Shown here: piece after piece, positions 34,858-42,224 of the stretch | Layout: every line of letters begins with the position of its first letter | Position numbering within the stretch: position 1 is the stretch's first letter | From: Burkholderia sp. 8Y | Lineage (GTDB): Bacteria; Pseudomonadota; Gammaproteobacteria; Burkholderiales; Burkholderiaceae | NCBI RefSeq assembly: GCF_902506145.1 | Contig: NZ_LR733520.1 | Location: 3,001,044-3,065,043, forward strand | Length of the DNA stretch: 64,000 nt | Reading direction: 5' to 3' | The notes under the pieces: generated by a model | Databases searched by the model: none | What the model was told of the DNA's origin: nothing | The model's input: the letters and a program-made list of their open reading frames with translations, nothing else | Program-made: the position numbers and the translations under genes

Positions 34858-35336
34858 TTGGCGAACAACTGGCCGATGTCGTTGAACGCCTTGAATTCGA
34901 GCGCGTTGCCGCAGGGGTCGAGGAAAAACATCGTCGCCTGCTCGCCGACTTCGCCCTTGAAGCGGATATGCGGCTCGATGATGAACGTCGTCCCCACGCC
35001 CTTCAGCCGTTCGGCGAGCGCGTGCCAGTCGCCCATCGAAAGCACGACGCCGAAGTGGCGCACCGGCACGGCGTCGCCATCGACGGCGTTCTTCGCGGCG
35101 GGACGCGCTTCGTCCGGCGAGAGATGCGCGACCAGCTGATGCCCGAAGAAATTGAAATCGACCCAGTCGGGCGAACTGCGGCCTTCCGGACAGCCGAGCA
35201 ACTCCCCGTAGAACGCGCGCGCGTCCTCGAGACTGGTGACGGGAAAGGCCAGGTGAAACGGCTGGAGCGTGCGTTGCGTCCTGGAATGGTCCGCGTGCTC
35301 GAAGCGGCCGGCGGATTCATCGGGTAGATCGGACAT
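34854..35336 (-). CDS. VOC-family (glyoxalase fold) protein
   Basis: A 160-residue protein with two beta-alpha-beta-beta-beta modules: FHLAFPVTSLEDARAFYGELLG, FNFFGHQLVAHLS, RHFGVVLSMGDWHALAERL and FFLDPCGNALEFKAF with His/Glu metal ligands in the usual places. It resembles extradiol-dioxygenase-like or glyoxalase-type enzymes; substrate unknown. It is the first gene of the six-gene minus-strand operon ending at 30920. The 11-bp tandem repeat just upstream lies in its leader or promoter. Confidence 0.9.
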   Translation of the reverse strand: MSDLPDESAGRFEHADHSRTQRTLQPFHLAFPVTSLEDARAFYGELLGCPEGRSSPDWVDFNFFGHQLVAHLSPDEARPAAKNAVDGDAVPVRHFGVVLSMGDWHALAERLKGVGTTFIIEPHIRFKGEVGEQATMFFLDPCGNALEFKAFNDIGQLFAK

Positions 35337-35353
35337 GCGGCCTCCGTGTTGGG

Positions 35354-35397
35354 GCGTTGTGGCGGCGTTGTGGCGACGTTATGGCGACGTTATGGCG
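35354..35397. repeat. 11-bp tandem repeat, four units
   Basis: Units GCGTTGTGGCG, GCGTTGTGGCG, ACGTTATGGCG, ACGTTATGGCG lie head to tail with a decayed fifth (35398-35408), just upstream of the VOC gene. The period is one helical turn, so it could change promoter spacing if it slips. Confidence 0.75.
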
Positions 35398-35537
35398 ACG
35401 ATGTTGCGATTCGGACCATTTTACGGTGACGGCGGGCTCGGCGCGCGGCTTCGAATATCCAAATGACGATTGAATCGTTCGCGGCGGCGCTGCATCACGC
35501 GAGAATGACGCATGAATCGAACGCAGCCGAGGCACGC

Positions 35538-36173
35538 ATGAACATGAACGACGAACCCTTCCGCCGGCCCGTGCTCGTGACCGTGCCGGGACTGCACGGC
35601 AGCGAAGGCGCGCACTGGCAGAGCTGGCTGGAACGGCAATACGTGGAGGCGTCGCGGGTCGAGCAGGCCGACTGGGATGCGCCGCATCTCGATGAATGGG
35701 CGAGCGCCGTCGAAGCGCGGCTCGACGCCTTGCGGCGGCCCGCGGTGCTCGCCGCGCACAGCTTCGGCTGTCTCGCGGTTGCGCATGCGTTCAGGCGCGC
35801 GCGCAGCCGTGCGCTCACGCGCGTGACGGGCGTGCTGTTGGTCGCCCCGGCGAGCCCGGACAAGTTCCGTCTCGCGGGGCGCTTCGAAGCGGAACGTCTG
35901 TCCGTGCCGTCGATTCTCGTCGGCAGCCAGACGGACCCGTGGATGCCCATCGACCGCGCGCGCGATCTCGCGCAGCATCTGGGCAGCGCGTTCGTGAATT
36001 TCGGCGATGCCGGCCACATCAACACGGCGGCCGGCTTCGGTCCGTGGCCGCACGCGAAGTATCTCGTCGATACGCTCGCGCACTACGCCCCGCCCGCGCC
36101 GTCCGAGCCGTCCGAGCCGTCCGAGCCGAACGGCGCGCGGGAGCGGTCGCCGCGCGAACACGCGTATGGCTGA
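35538..36173 (+). CDS. RBBP9/YdeN-type alpha/beta hydrolase
   Basis: A 211-residue small serine hydrolase: LVTVPGLHGSEGAHWQSWLE near the start, the nucleophile in VLAAHSFGCLAVAHA (AHSFG), and the acid/base pair in VGSQTDPWMP and FGDAGHINTAAGFGPW, all typical of RBBP9/YdeN proteins. Substrate unknown. Several in-frame ATGs exist (35463, 35505, 35538, 35544); 35538 has GAGGCA upstream and suits the family. The tail has a triple Pro-Ser-Glu repeat from a 9-bp tandem repeat (36099-36128). Followed by a terminator. Confidence 0.85.
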   Translation: MNMNDEPFRRPVLVTVPGLHGSEGAHWQSWLERQYVEASRVEQADWDAPHLDEWASAVEARLDALRRPAVLAAHSFGCLAVAHAFRRARSRALTRVTGVLLVAPASPDKFRLAGRFEAERLSVPSILVGSQTDPWMPIDRARDLAQHLGSAFVNFGDAGHINTAAGFGPWPHAKYLVDTLAHYAPPAPSEPSEPSEPNGARERSPREHAYG

Positions 36174-36203
36174 TGGCTGCGCCGCGCATTCCATAACATG
36201 GAT

Positions 36204-36232
36204 GGCCGCCTGCGCGCGGCCTTTCGCTTTTA
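36204..36232 (+). terminator. Terminator between the hydrolase and sulfate-binding genes
   Basis: Stem GGCCGC (36204-36209) with GCGGCC (36216-36221), then TTTCGCTTTTA. It lies inside a longer possible 5' extension of the next gene, which supports that gene's start at 36249. Confidence 0.7.
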
Positions 36233-36248
36233 TATTCCAGGGAGTCTC

Positions 36249-37247
36249 ATGGCGGCATTCAGGCAAGTCGGGCTCGCGGCATGGATCATGGCGGCTTCCG
36301 CCGCGCACGCGGACACCACGCTGCTCAACGTCTCTTACGACGTCACGCGCGAGCTGTACAAGGACATCGACGCGGCGTTCGTCGCGGACTACAAGAAGCG
36401 CACGGGCGAGACGGTGTCGGTGAGGCAGTCGCATGGCGCGTCGAGCGCGCAGGCGTTATCGGTGATGCAGGGCTTGCAGGCGGATGTCGCGACGATGAAC
36501 CAGCCGAACGACATCGACCTGCTCGCCGAGCGCGGACAACTCGTGCCGGCGAACTGGCGCACGCGCCTGCCGAACGGCAGCGCGCCGTACACGACGACGA
36601 TGGTGTTCCTCGTGCGCCACGGCAACCCGAAGCACATCAAGGATTGGAGCGATCTCGCGCGGCCCGGCGTGCAGGTTGTCATCGCGAATCCGAAGACATC
36701 GGGTAACGGCCGTTACACGTATCTTGCGGCGTGGGGCTACAAGAAGCAGCAGGGCGCGAGCGACGCGCAGGCGCAGGACTTCGAGAAAGCGATCTTCGCG
36801 AACGTGCCGGTGCTCGACACGGGCGGGCGCGGGGCGACGACGACGTTTACGCAGCGCGGCATCGGCGATGTGCTCGTCACGTTCGAGAACGAAGTGAGTT
36901 TGATCGGAACGGGCGCGGGCGCGAAGGACTTCGACGCGGTGTATCCGTCGTCGAGCTTGCTGGCGGAGCCGCCGGTTTCGATCGTCGACAAGGTGGTGGA
37001 CAAGCGCGGCACGCGCAAGGAAGCGCAGGCGTACCTCGACTTTCTGTACGGCCCGCAGGCGCAGGAAATCATCGCGCAGCATCACTTGCGGCCGCGCAAC
37101 GCGGACGTGCTCGCGAAGCATGCGAGCGAGTTCAAGCCGCTGAAGACGTTTACGGTGGAGCAGGTGTTCGGGAGCTGGCAGAAGGCGCAGCAGGCGCATT
37201 TCGCCGATGGGGGGACGTTTGATCAGGTGGTCGCCGAGAGGAAGTGA
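36249..37247 (+). CDS. sbp: Sulfate ABC-transporter substrate-binding protein
   Basis: A 332-residue periplasmic protein. Signal MAAFRQVGLAAWIMAASAAHA, then LLNVSYDVTRELYKDI, SHGASSAQALSVMQGLQADV, TMNQPNDIDLL, NPKTSGNGRYTYLAAWGY and VTFENEV, the Sbp/CysP sulfate-binding set. Sulfate is bound with no cation. RBS GGGAG. No CysT, CysW or CysA genes are adjacent, so it must use a transporter encoded elsewhere. A decayed copy of its last 18 codons lies about 2 kb downstream at 39208-39261, beyond the PAAR-amidase block. Confidence 0.92.
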   Translation: MAAFRQVGLAAWIMAASAAHADTTLLNVSYDVTRELYKDIDAAFVADYKKRTGETVSVRQSHGASSAQALSVMQGLQADVATMNQPNDIDLLAERGQLVPANWRTRLPNGSAPYTTTMVFLVRHGNPKHIKDWSDLARPGVQVVIANPKTSGNGRYTYLAAWGYKKQQGASDAQAQDFEKAIFANVPVLDTGGRGATTTFTQRGIGDVLVTFENEVSLIGTGAGAKDFDAVYPSSSLLAEPPVSIVDKVVDKRGTRKEAQAYLDFLYGPQAQEIIAQHHLRPRNADVLAKHASEFKPLKTFTVEQVFGSWQKAQQAHFADGGTFDQVVAERK

Positions 37248-37249
37248 GG

Positions 37250-37300
37250 CTGGCGGGCGGTCGGGAATCGATGCAACGGCTGACTTCCCTCACCGCCCGC
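37250..37300. repeat. Inverted repeat at the sbp/immunity-gene junction
   Basis: GCGGGCGGT near 37254-37262 and ACCGCCCGC near 37291-37299 pair across a roughly 30-base loop, between two convergent genes. It could act as a bidirectional transcription barrier; there is no clear T-run. Confidence 0.4.
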
Positions 37301-37318
37301 GACCGAATCGCGCCTCGC

Positions 37319-37639
37319 TCATTGGACGTCTCGAATGCTTCGAGCTCTGCAGTCCTCAAGCGACCTATCGTCGTGGTGGTCTATCCCATAAGCATACTTG
37401 CAGTAGACAAGGAGATCGCTTCGAACTTCAGGCGATAACTCAGTGATGGGCAACGGATCACCTTCATTCGCGAAAGGGTTGATGAACTCTCTCTTGTGCG
37501 TGAGACCCTTCTTGATGAAGTAGACGGCGTGTTCCTCGTGGTCGATTGACGAATGGTAGTAGCCCACACCCAAATAAAACCAGACTGATAGCAATGCCGC
37601 GGCGCCCAGCAGCACGGCTGCCACTCTTCTTTTCTTCAT
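37319..37639 (-). CDS. Membrane-anchored candidate immunity protein
   Basis: A 106-residue protein with a Lys/Arg-rich start, one membrane helix (about 7-27, VAAVLLGAAALLSVWFYLG) and a roughly 78-residue periplasmic domain with two cysteines (YCKYAYGI, EDCRARS). It overlaps the amidase gene by 4 bp (ATGA), is lower in GC than the flanks, and resembles nothing I know. Periplasmic placement and position next to a periplasm-acting amidase are what is expected of a type VI immunity protein; that role is inferred. Confidence 0.75.
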   Translation of the reverse strand: MKKRRVAAVLLGAAALLSVWFYLGVGYYHSSIDHEEHAVYFIKKGLTHKREFINPFANEGDPLPITELSPEVRSDLLVYCKYAYGIDHHDDRSLEDCRARSIRDVQ

Positions 37640-38409
37640 GACCCGTTCGCTCGCGGCGCGGATAGCGATAATTCCGAGCGTAGCCGCTTGACCACATCCA
37701 TTCCCAGATTGCCTGGGCACGCTCGTCCTTTATGCGTTGCAAGCTGTTGATACTCTCGATGCCCGCCCAACCGCGCGATATTGAAAAAGTCCATGAGCAC
37801 GCGACACAACGCGCGGCACGCGCCGATCTGAGGCCCTGTTGGCTCGTCGTGCCAAAATACGGCTCGATCGGTGACGATCCCGCCGATATTTATTAGCTTG
37901 TTCAAAAGTGACAAGCGACTGTATTCCTGTTCGTATGCCTCGCCTGCCTGTACGAGATCGGCAAGAAGAACGATTCCTAGTTTCCCGGTGTTATCGCCAG
38001 CAACGTGTTCCCCCGTGAACCTCACGTCTCGGGCCTCGTAAATTTCGCCCTGACAGGAGATGGCATAGTGATACCCTGCGTCGTTGAACGGCGGGATTCG
38101 TCCCATGTCCTCTGCCTGTAAGCGTTGCATCTCCTGAATGGAAGGCGAACCGCACGAGTAACTGCGGCCCGCGTGATGCAGGACGACGTCGTGATAGTCC
38201 CAATGACTCTCGCGCAACACTCCTCTCGGCGGTTTAGCGTGCCATGCCGAACGCTCGACCAACGGGTAGCCGCTTCGGGCGAGCGCGTTGATGATTGCTT
38301 GCCGAGTCGCGCCCTGGTTATTGACCGAAATGGCAGTGGCCGTGTCACGGGTGTTGCCCGCCGCAGAGTGCGCCCTAGTCCAATGGCGGATGCCGTAATC
38401 AAATGTCAA
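37636..38409 (-). CDS. Peptidoglycan amidase effector (PGRP/amidase_2 fold)
   Basis: A 257-residue protein with an N-acetylmuramoyl-L-alanine amidase domain at about 70-240. Likely zinc ligands are His78/79 (VLHHAG), His217 (GGHREYQQ) and Cys231 (GRACPGNLG); YHYAISCQGEIYEAR supplies the Tyr and central strands. The final His-to-Cys spacing is 14, longer than the usual 8 of T7-lysozyme/PGRP. It starts with TTG at 38409 (RBS GGAG six bases before), two bases after the PAAR gene stop, and overlaps the immunity gene. No signal peptide, which fits delivery by T6SS. Cuts the stem peptide from muramic acid (family role). Confidence 0.85.
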   Translation of the reverse strand: MTFDYGIRHWTRAHSAAGNTRDTATAISVNNQGATRQAIINALARSGYPLVERSAWHAKPPRGVLRESHWDYHDVVLHHAGRSYSCGSPSIQEMQRLQAEDMGRIPPFNDAGYHYAISCQGEIYEARDVRFTGEHVAGDNTGKLGIVLLADLVQAGEAYEQEYSRLSLLNKLINIGGIVTDRAVFWHDEPTGPQIGACRALCRVLMDFFNIARLGGHREYQQLATHKGRACPGNLGMDVVKRLRSELSLSAPRANGS

Positions 38410-38410
38410 C

Positions 38411-39004
38411 TCAGTCTCCGTTCACCGGAATCAGATTGCGCTTGGGCGATGAAAACACGGTGTGTATTTCAATGAGTTGCGTACCCTCGGTTTCGACCTT
38501 CGCATAACCGTTCGCATCCGTTCTGCATGATCGATGGACGCCCGACACAACGGCGATGACATCTTGATCTCGCAAAGGAAGGCCGGTTGCACTGTCTCGC
38601 ATGCAGAACCAGGCTACGCATTGACCGGTTTGCTCTCTCTGGCGTGTAGCGGACTGCGCTGAGACTTCCGCGATCGTCGTAGCGCCAATGACGCCAAGCT
38701 TTTCCGCGAGGTCGTCATACCACGCTTCTCCTGCCAGCCGCGCGACTATCCGCGGATACTCCGGACAGTCGCAGACGACTACATCAGCGTCGAGAGCTAT
38801 CTCGCTCCCGCCAATGGTCATGCGGCGCGGACCTCCATCCCTCGCGATGTAGCCTGTGGTCCGACAGACCGGACAGTAGACAGGGCCATTAATGAGTGCA
38901 GCTTGTTGTCCAGCATTGCCTAGTGTGAAAAACGGCCCTTTGCAGTAAGAGACCTCACCGCCGTTACTCAACTTGTCGCCGACAACTGCCATTCGGCGCA
39001 TCAT
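38411..39004 (-). CDS. PAAR-domain protein, type VI secretion tip
   Basis: A 197-residue protein. Residues 1-90 form a PAAR-type spike: MAVVGDKLSNGGEVS, INGPVYCPVCRTTG, IARDGGPRRMTIGGSEIALDADVVVCDCPEYPRIVA (in parts), with cysteine pairs that would bind the tip metal. Residues about 120-197 include AVVSGVHRSCRTDANGYAKVE, like the short Ig-like carboxypeptidase-regulatory domains seen in adapters. It precedes the amidase effector, so it probably carries it on the T6SS spike. Start at 39004 with CAGGA upstream. No T6SS core genes are in the window. Confidence 0.85.
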   Translation of the reverse strand: MMRRMAVVGDKLSNGGEVSYCKGPFFTLGNAGQQAALINGPVYCPVCRTTGYIARDGGPRRMTIGGSEIALDADVVVCDCPEYPRIVARLAGEAWYDDLAEKLGVIGATTIAEVSAQSATRQREQTGQCVAWFCMRDSATGLPLRDQDVIAVVSGVHRSCRTDANGYAKVETEGTQLIEIHTVFSSPKRNLIPVNGD

Positions 39005-39306
39005 GAGAAAATCCTGAAGATTGATTCGTTGTACTTGATGACCGGCATGCATCGCTATCCCGCTGCTGAACGCTCACGCGTCTCGAAAGGAGTCAACAGG
39101 ATACGAGAGCAGCGAAAAGCCGCAAGGGACGGTCAGCTGAGGAGTGCCGAAAACGTCAAACTATGACGAGATTGCGAAGTCTCGACGGCCGGCACCGTTG
39201 AAAGCGGCAGCATTTCGCCGATGGAGCAACGTTCGATCAGGTGTTAACGGATGGGAAGTGAGGCCAGCAGGGCTCGCGACCCCCTCGCAAGCCCCGCCGC
39301 CCGACC
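39005..39306. other. Intergenic region 5' of the PAAR gene
   Basis: About 300 bp, probably holding the cargo promoter (AT-rich GATTGATTCGTTGTACTTGAT stretch near 39020-39040). Its right half (39208-39261) is a decayed sbp 3' end. No other gene is supported. Confidence 0.4.
39208..39261 (+). pseudogene. Fossil of a sulfate-binding-protein C-terminus
   Basis: Eighteen codons including the stop translate as QHFADGATFDQVLTDGK, aligning with AHFADGGTFDQVVAERK at the end of Sbp (37197-37247): 11 of 17 residues match, the frame is intact and stops coincide. DNA identity continues a few bases past the stop (AGTGAGGC). It therefore marks the remains of an sbp homologue on the far side of the PAAR cargo. 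Confidence 0.75.
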
Positions 39307-40329
39307 TCAATCCGCGCAGTGGCGCGCCGCCGTATCCTGCGCTGCTTCCGCCCGCATCCCCAGCCGCTCGATGAGCTTCCGGTCCGCTTCCGCCTGCGGA
39401 TTACTCGTCGTCAGCAGTTGATCGCCGTAGAAGATCGAATTCGCGCCCGCAGCAAAACACAGCGCCTGCAACGCCTCGTCCATCTGCTCGCGACCAGCCG
39501 ACAGGCGCACCATCGCCTTCGGCATCGTGATGCGCGCCACCGCGATCGTCCGCACGAACTCGAACGGATCGAGCGCCTCGGTGCCCGTCAGCGGCGTGCC
39601 CGCCACTTGCACGAGATTGTTGATCGGCACCGACTCCGGATACGGCTCCATGTTCGCGAGCTGCGAAATCAAACCCGCGCGCTCTCGCCGCGATTCGCCC
39701 ATGCCGACGATCCCGCCGCAGCACACGTTGATGCCCGCATCCCGCACGTGATCGAGCGTATCGAGGCGATCCTGATAGGTGCGCGTCGAAATGATCTGGC
39801 CGTAGAACTCGGGCGACGTGTCGAGGTTGTGGTTGTAGTAATCGAGGCCGGCATCGCGCAACGCCTGCGCCTGATGCGACTCCAGCATGCCGAGCGTCAC
39901 GCACGTTTCGAGGCCCATCGCCTTCACGCCGCGAATCATGTCCTTGATCGGCTCCAGATGACGGTCCTTCGGATTGCGCCACGCCGCGCCCATGCAAAAG
40001 CGCGTCGCGCCGTTGGCCTTCGCGGTTTCGGCGGCCTTCAGCACGGCATCGACTTCCATCAGCTTGTCGGCCTTCACGCCCGTTTCGTGATGCACGGACT
40101 GCGGGCAGTACGCGCAATCTTCCTCGCAGCCGCCGGTCTTGATCGACAACAGCGTGGAAAGCTGCACGGCGTTCGGATCGAAATGCTCGCGATGCACCGT
40201 CTGCGCGCGATACAGCAGGTCGTTGAACGGCAATTCGTAAAGCGCGACGACATCGGCGACGCGCCAGCGCGCGGGCGCTTGCGGTTGTGCTTTTGATTGA
40301 GCGTTGTCGGCAGTAAGAGTCTGCGTCAT
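39307..40329 (-). CDS. bioB: Biotin synthase
   Basis: A 340-residue radical-SAM enzyme that inserts sulfur into dethiobiotin. The SAM-cluster motif is TGGCEEDCAYCPQS, the auxiliary 2Fe-2S ligands follow in FCMGAAW, ETCVTLGML and the Arg in MPKAMVRLSAGREQM. Length and order are standard. It follows bioD by 6 bp, last gene of bioA-bioF-bioD-bioB. Confidence 0.97.
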   Translation of the reverse strand: MTQTLTADNAQSKAQPQAPARWRVADVVALYELPFNDLLYRAQTVHREHFDPNAVQLSTLLSIKTGGCEEDCAYCPQSVHHETGVKADKLMEVDAVLKAAETAKANGATRFCMGAAWRNPKDRHLEPIKDMIRGVKAMGLETCVTLGMLESHQAQALRDAGLDYYNHNLDTSPEFYGQIISTRTYQDRLDTLDHVRDAGINVCCGGIVGMGESRRERAGLISQLANMEPYPESVPINNLVQVAGTPLTGTEALDPFEFVRTIAVARITMPKAMVRLSAGREQMDEALQALCFAAGANSIFYGDQLLTTSNPQAEADRKLIERLGMRAEAAQDTAARHCAD

Positions 40330-40335
40330 GTGAGT

Positions 40336-41037
40336 TCAGTCCTTGAGATGAAGCGTGTCGAGCAGGGCGCGCGCATCGAGATGATCCGCGGCGCGCGCCG
40401 CATCGCGCGAGCTGAGATGCGGAATCACGCCGAGAAGCGGCGCGGCGATGCGTTGCTTGAGCGTGGCGATGTTTTCTTCGGGATACAGCATGTTCGGATC
40501 GACGCGATTGGCGACCCAGCCCGCGAGCGTCAGCCCGCGCGAGGCGATCGCTTCGGCAGTCAAAAGCGCATGGCTGATGCAGCCGAGCCGCATGCCGACG
40601 ACGAGCACCACCGGCACGTTCAGCGCGACGGCGAGATCGGCGGTGTCGTGCGTCTCGTCGAGCGGTACGCGAAAGCCGCCGACGCCTTCCACCACGACGA
40701 TATCCGCGAGCGCCGAAGCCGCGCGATGCGCGTCCACGATGCGCCCGATATCCAGCGCGATGCCTTCGCGCGTCGCCGCGATATGCGGCGCGATCGGCTC
40801 GCGCATCATGAACGGCGTACGCATGTCGGGGGGCAGCGCGACAGTCGCGGCGGCGTCCAGTCGATCGGCGTCTTCGTTGTGCAGCACGCCGTCGCGCATG
40901 ACGGCGCCCGAGGCGATCGGCTTCATCGCGGCGGCGCGAAGCCCAGCGCGCGCGAAGCCGTGAAGCAGCGCGCAGGAGACGAACGTCTTGCCGATCTCCG
41001 TATCGGTCCCGGCGACGAAAAGGGATAAAGCGGTCAT
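40336..41037 (-). CDS. bioD: Dethiobiotin synthetase
   Basis: A 233-residue P-loop ATPase closing the ureido ring of dethiobiotin from DAPA, CO2 and ATP. N-terminal FVAGTDTEIGKTFVSCALL is the BioD P-loop; MKPIASGAV and VVEGVGGFRVPLDE are the substrate and Mg sites. The start overlaps bioF's stop by 4 bp, and bioB follows closely. Confidence 0.95.
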   Translation of the reverse strand: MTALSLFVAGTDTEIGKTFVSCALLHGFARAGLRAAAMKPIASGAVMRDGVLHNEDADRLDAAATVALPPDMRTPFMMREPIAPHIAATREGIALDIGRIVDAHRAASALADIVVVEGVGGFRVPLDETHDTADLAVALNVPVVLVVGMRLGCISHALLTAEAIASRGLTLAGWVANRVDPNMLYPEENIATLKQRIAAPLLGVIPHLSSRDAARAADHLDARALLDTLHLKD

Positions 41038-42224
41038 AGCGTGTTCAAGGCGTGGTCGAGACGGTCGAGGTCTTCGCGGCTATGCGCGGCGGAGAGCGAA
41101 ATCCGCAGGCGCGACGTGCCGGACGGAACCGTCGGCGGGCGAATCGCGGGCACCCAGAGGCCGTGCGCGTCGAGCGCGGCGGCGATGGCAAGCGTTTCGT
41201 CGTTGCCGCCGATCACGAGCGGCTGCACTGCAGTCTTCGAATCCACCGGAAGCCAGCGCGTGCGCTTCAACATGGCGCGCGTGGTGTCGATCAAGGAAGC
41301 GAGATGCGCGCGTCGCGTGTCGCCTTCATCGCCGGCAATGATTTCGATGCTCGCCGATACCGCATGAGCGACCGCAGGCGGCGCAGCCGTCGTGAAGATA
41401 TACGGACGCGCGCGCTGCACGAGCCATTCGATCACGGTTGCGTGAGCCGCGACGAACGCGCCCGCCACGCCCGCCGCCTTGCCGAGCGTGCCGACATAGA
41501 CGAGATGCGGCGAGCGCAGCGCGAAGTGCGCGAGCGCGCCGCGCCCTTGCGGGCCGAGCACGCCGAAGCCGTGCGCGTCGTCGACGACGAGCCACGCGCC
41601 GTACTTTTCCGCCAGTTCGACGAGACGCGCGAGCGGCGCAATGTCGCCGTCCATGCTGAAGACGGTATCGGTGACGATGAGTTTCGTCGCGGTCTCGTCG
41701 CGCGAGGCGTCGAGCATGGCGTCGAGCGCGTCCATGTCCGCATGAGGATAAATCTGCGTTTGCGCGCGCGAAAGCCGCACGCCGTCGATCAGCGACGCGT
41801 GATTCAGCGCGTCCGAGAAGACGAGCGTGCCGCGCCCCGCCAGCGTCGTGAGCACGGCGAGATTCGCCATGTAGCCGGTGCTGAAGTAGAGCGCGCGCGG
41901 ATCGTCGACGAAGCCGCCCGAGAACGCGGCGAGCTCGTCTTCGAGTTGCGCATGGGCGCGCGAATGCCCGCCGAGCAGATGCGAACCGCCGCTGCCCGCG
42001 CCGTAGCGCGACGCGCCGTCGGCGAGCGCCGCGCGAATGGCTTCGTGCGCGGCGAGGCCGAGATAGTCGTTGCTCGCGAAGCCGATCATCGCGCGGCCAT
42101 CGACGGTCATATGCGCCGAATTCGCGCCGTCGATGATTCTGCGGCGGCGGCGCAGTCCGCGCGCGTCGATATCGGCGAGACCCTGGTTCAGCGCGTCGTA
42201 GAGCGCCTGCGTGGTGTCGTTCAT
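41034..42224 (-). CDS. bioF: 8-amino-7-oxononanoate synthase
   Basis: A 396-residue PLP enzyme that condenses pimeloyl-ACP/CoA with L-alanine. Glycine-rich YGAGSGGSHLLGGHSRAH (about 82-99), IVTDTVFSMDGDIAPL, VVDDAHGFGVLG and Schiff-base Lys in VGTLGKAAGVAGAF are all present. The ATG at 42224 overlaps the bioA stop; a longer reading to 42746 is inside bioA. Confidence 0.96.
   Translation of the reverse strand: MNDTTQALYDALNQGLADIDARGLRRRRRIIDGANSAHMTVDGRAMIGFASNDYLGLAAHEAIRAALADGASRYGAGSGGSHLLGGHSRAHAQLEDELAAFSGGFVDDPRALYFSTGYMANLAVLTTLAGRGTLVFSDALNHASLIDGVRLSRAQTQIYPHADMDALDAMLDASRDETATKLIVTDTVFSMDGDIAPLARLVELAEKYGAWLVVDDAHGFGVLGPQGRGALAHFALRSPHLVYVGTLGKAAGVAGAFVAAHATVIEWLVQRARPYIFTTAAPPAVAHAVSASIEIIAGDEGDTRRAHLASLIDTTRAMLKRTRWLPVDSKTAVQPLVIGGNDETLAIAAALDAHGLWVPAIRPPTVPSGTSRLRISLSAAHSREDLDRLDHALNTL

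Noticed and set aside
37250..39306. Prophage lysis cassette reading of the amidase block
   Set aside because: A PAAR tip is present and there are no holin, integrase or structural genes; the small membrane protein has a large periplasmic domain unlike a holin.
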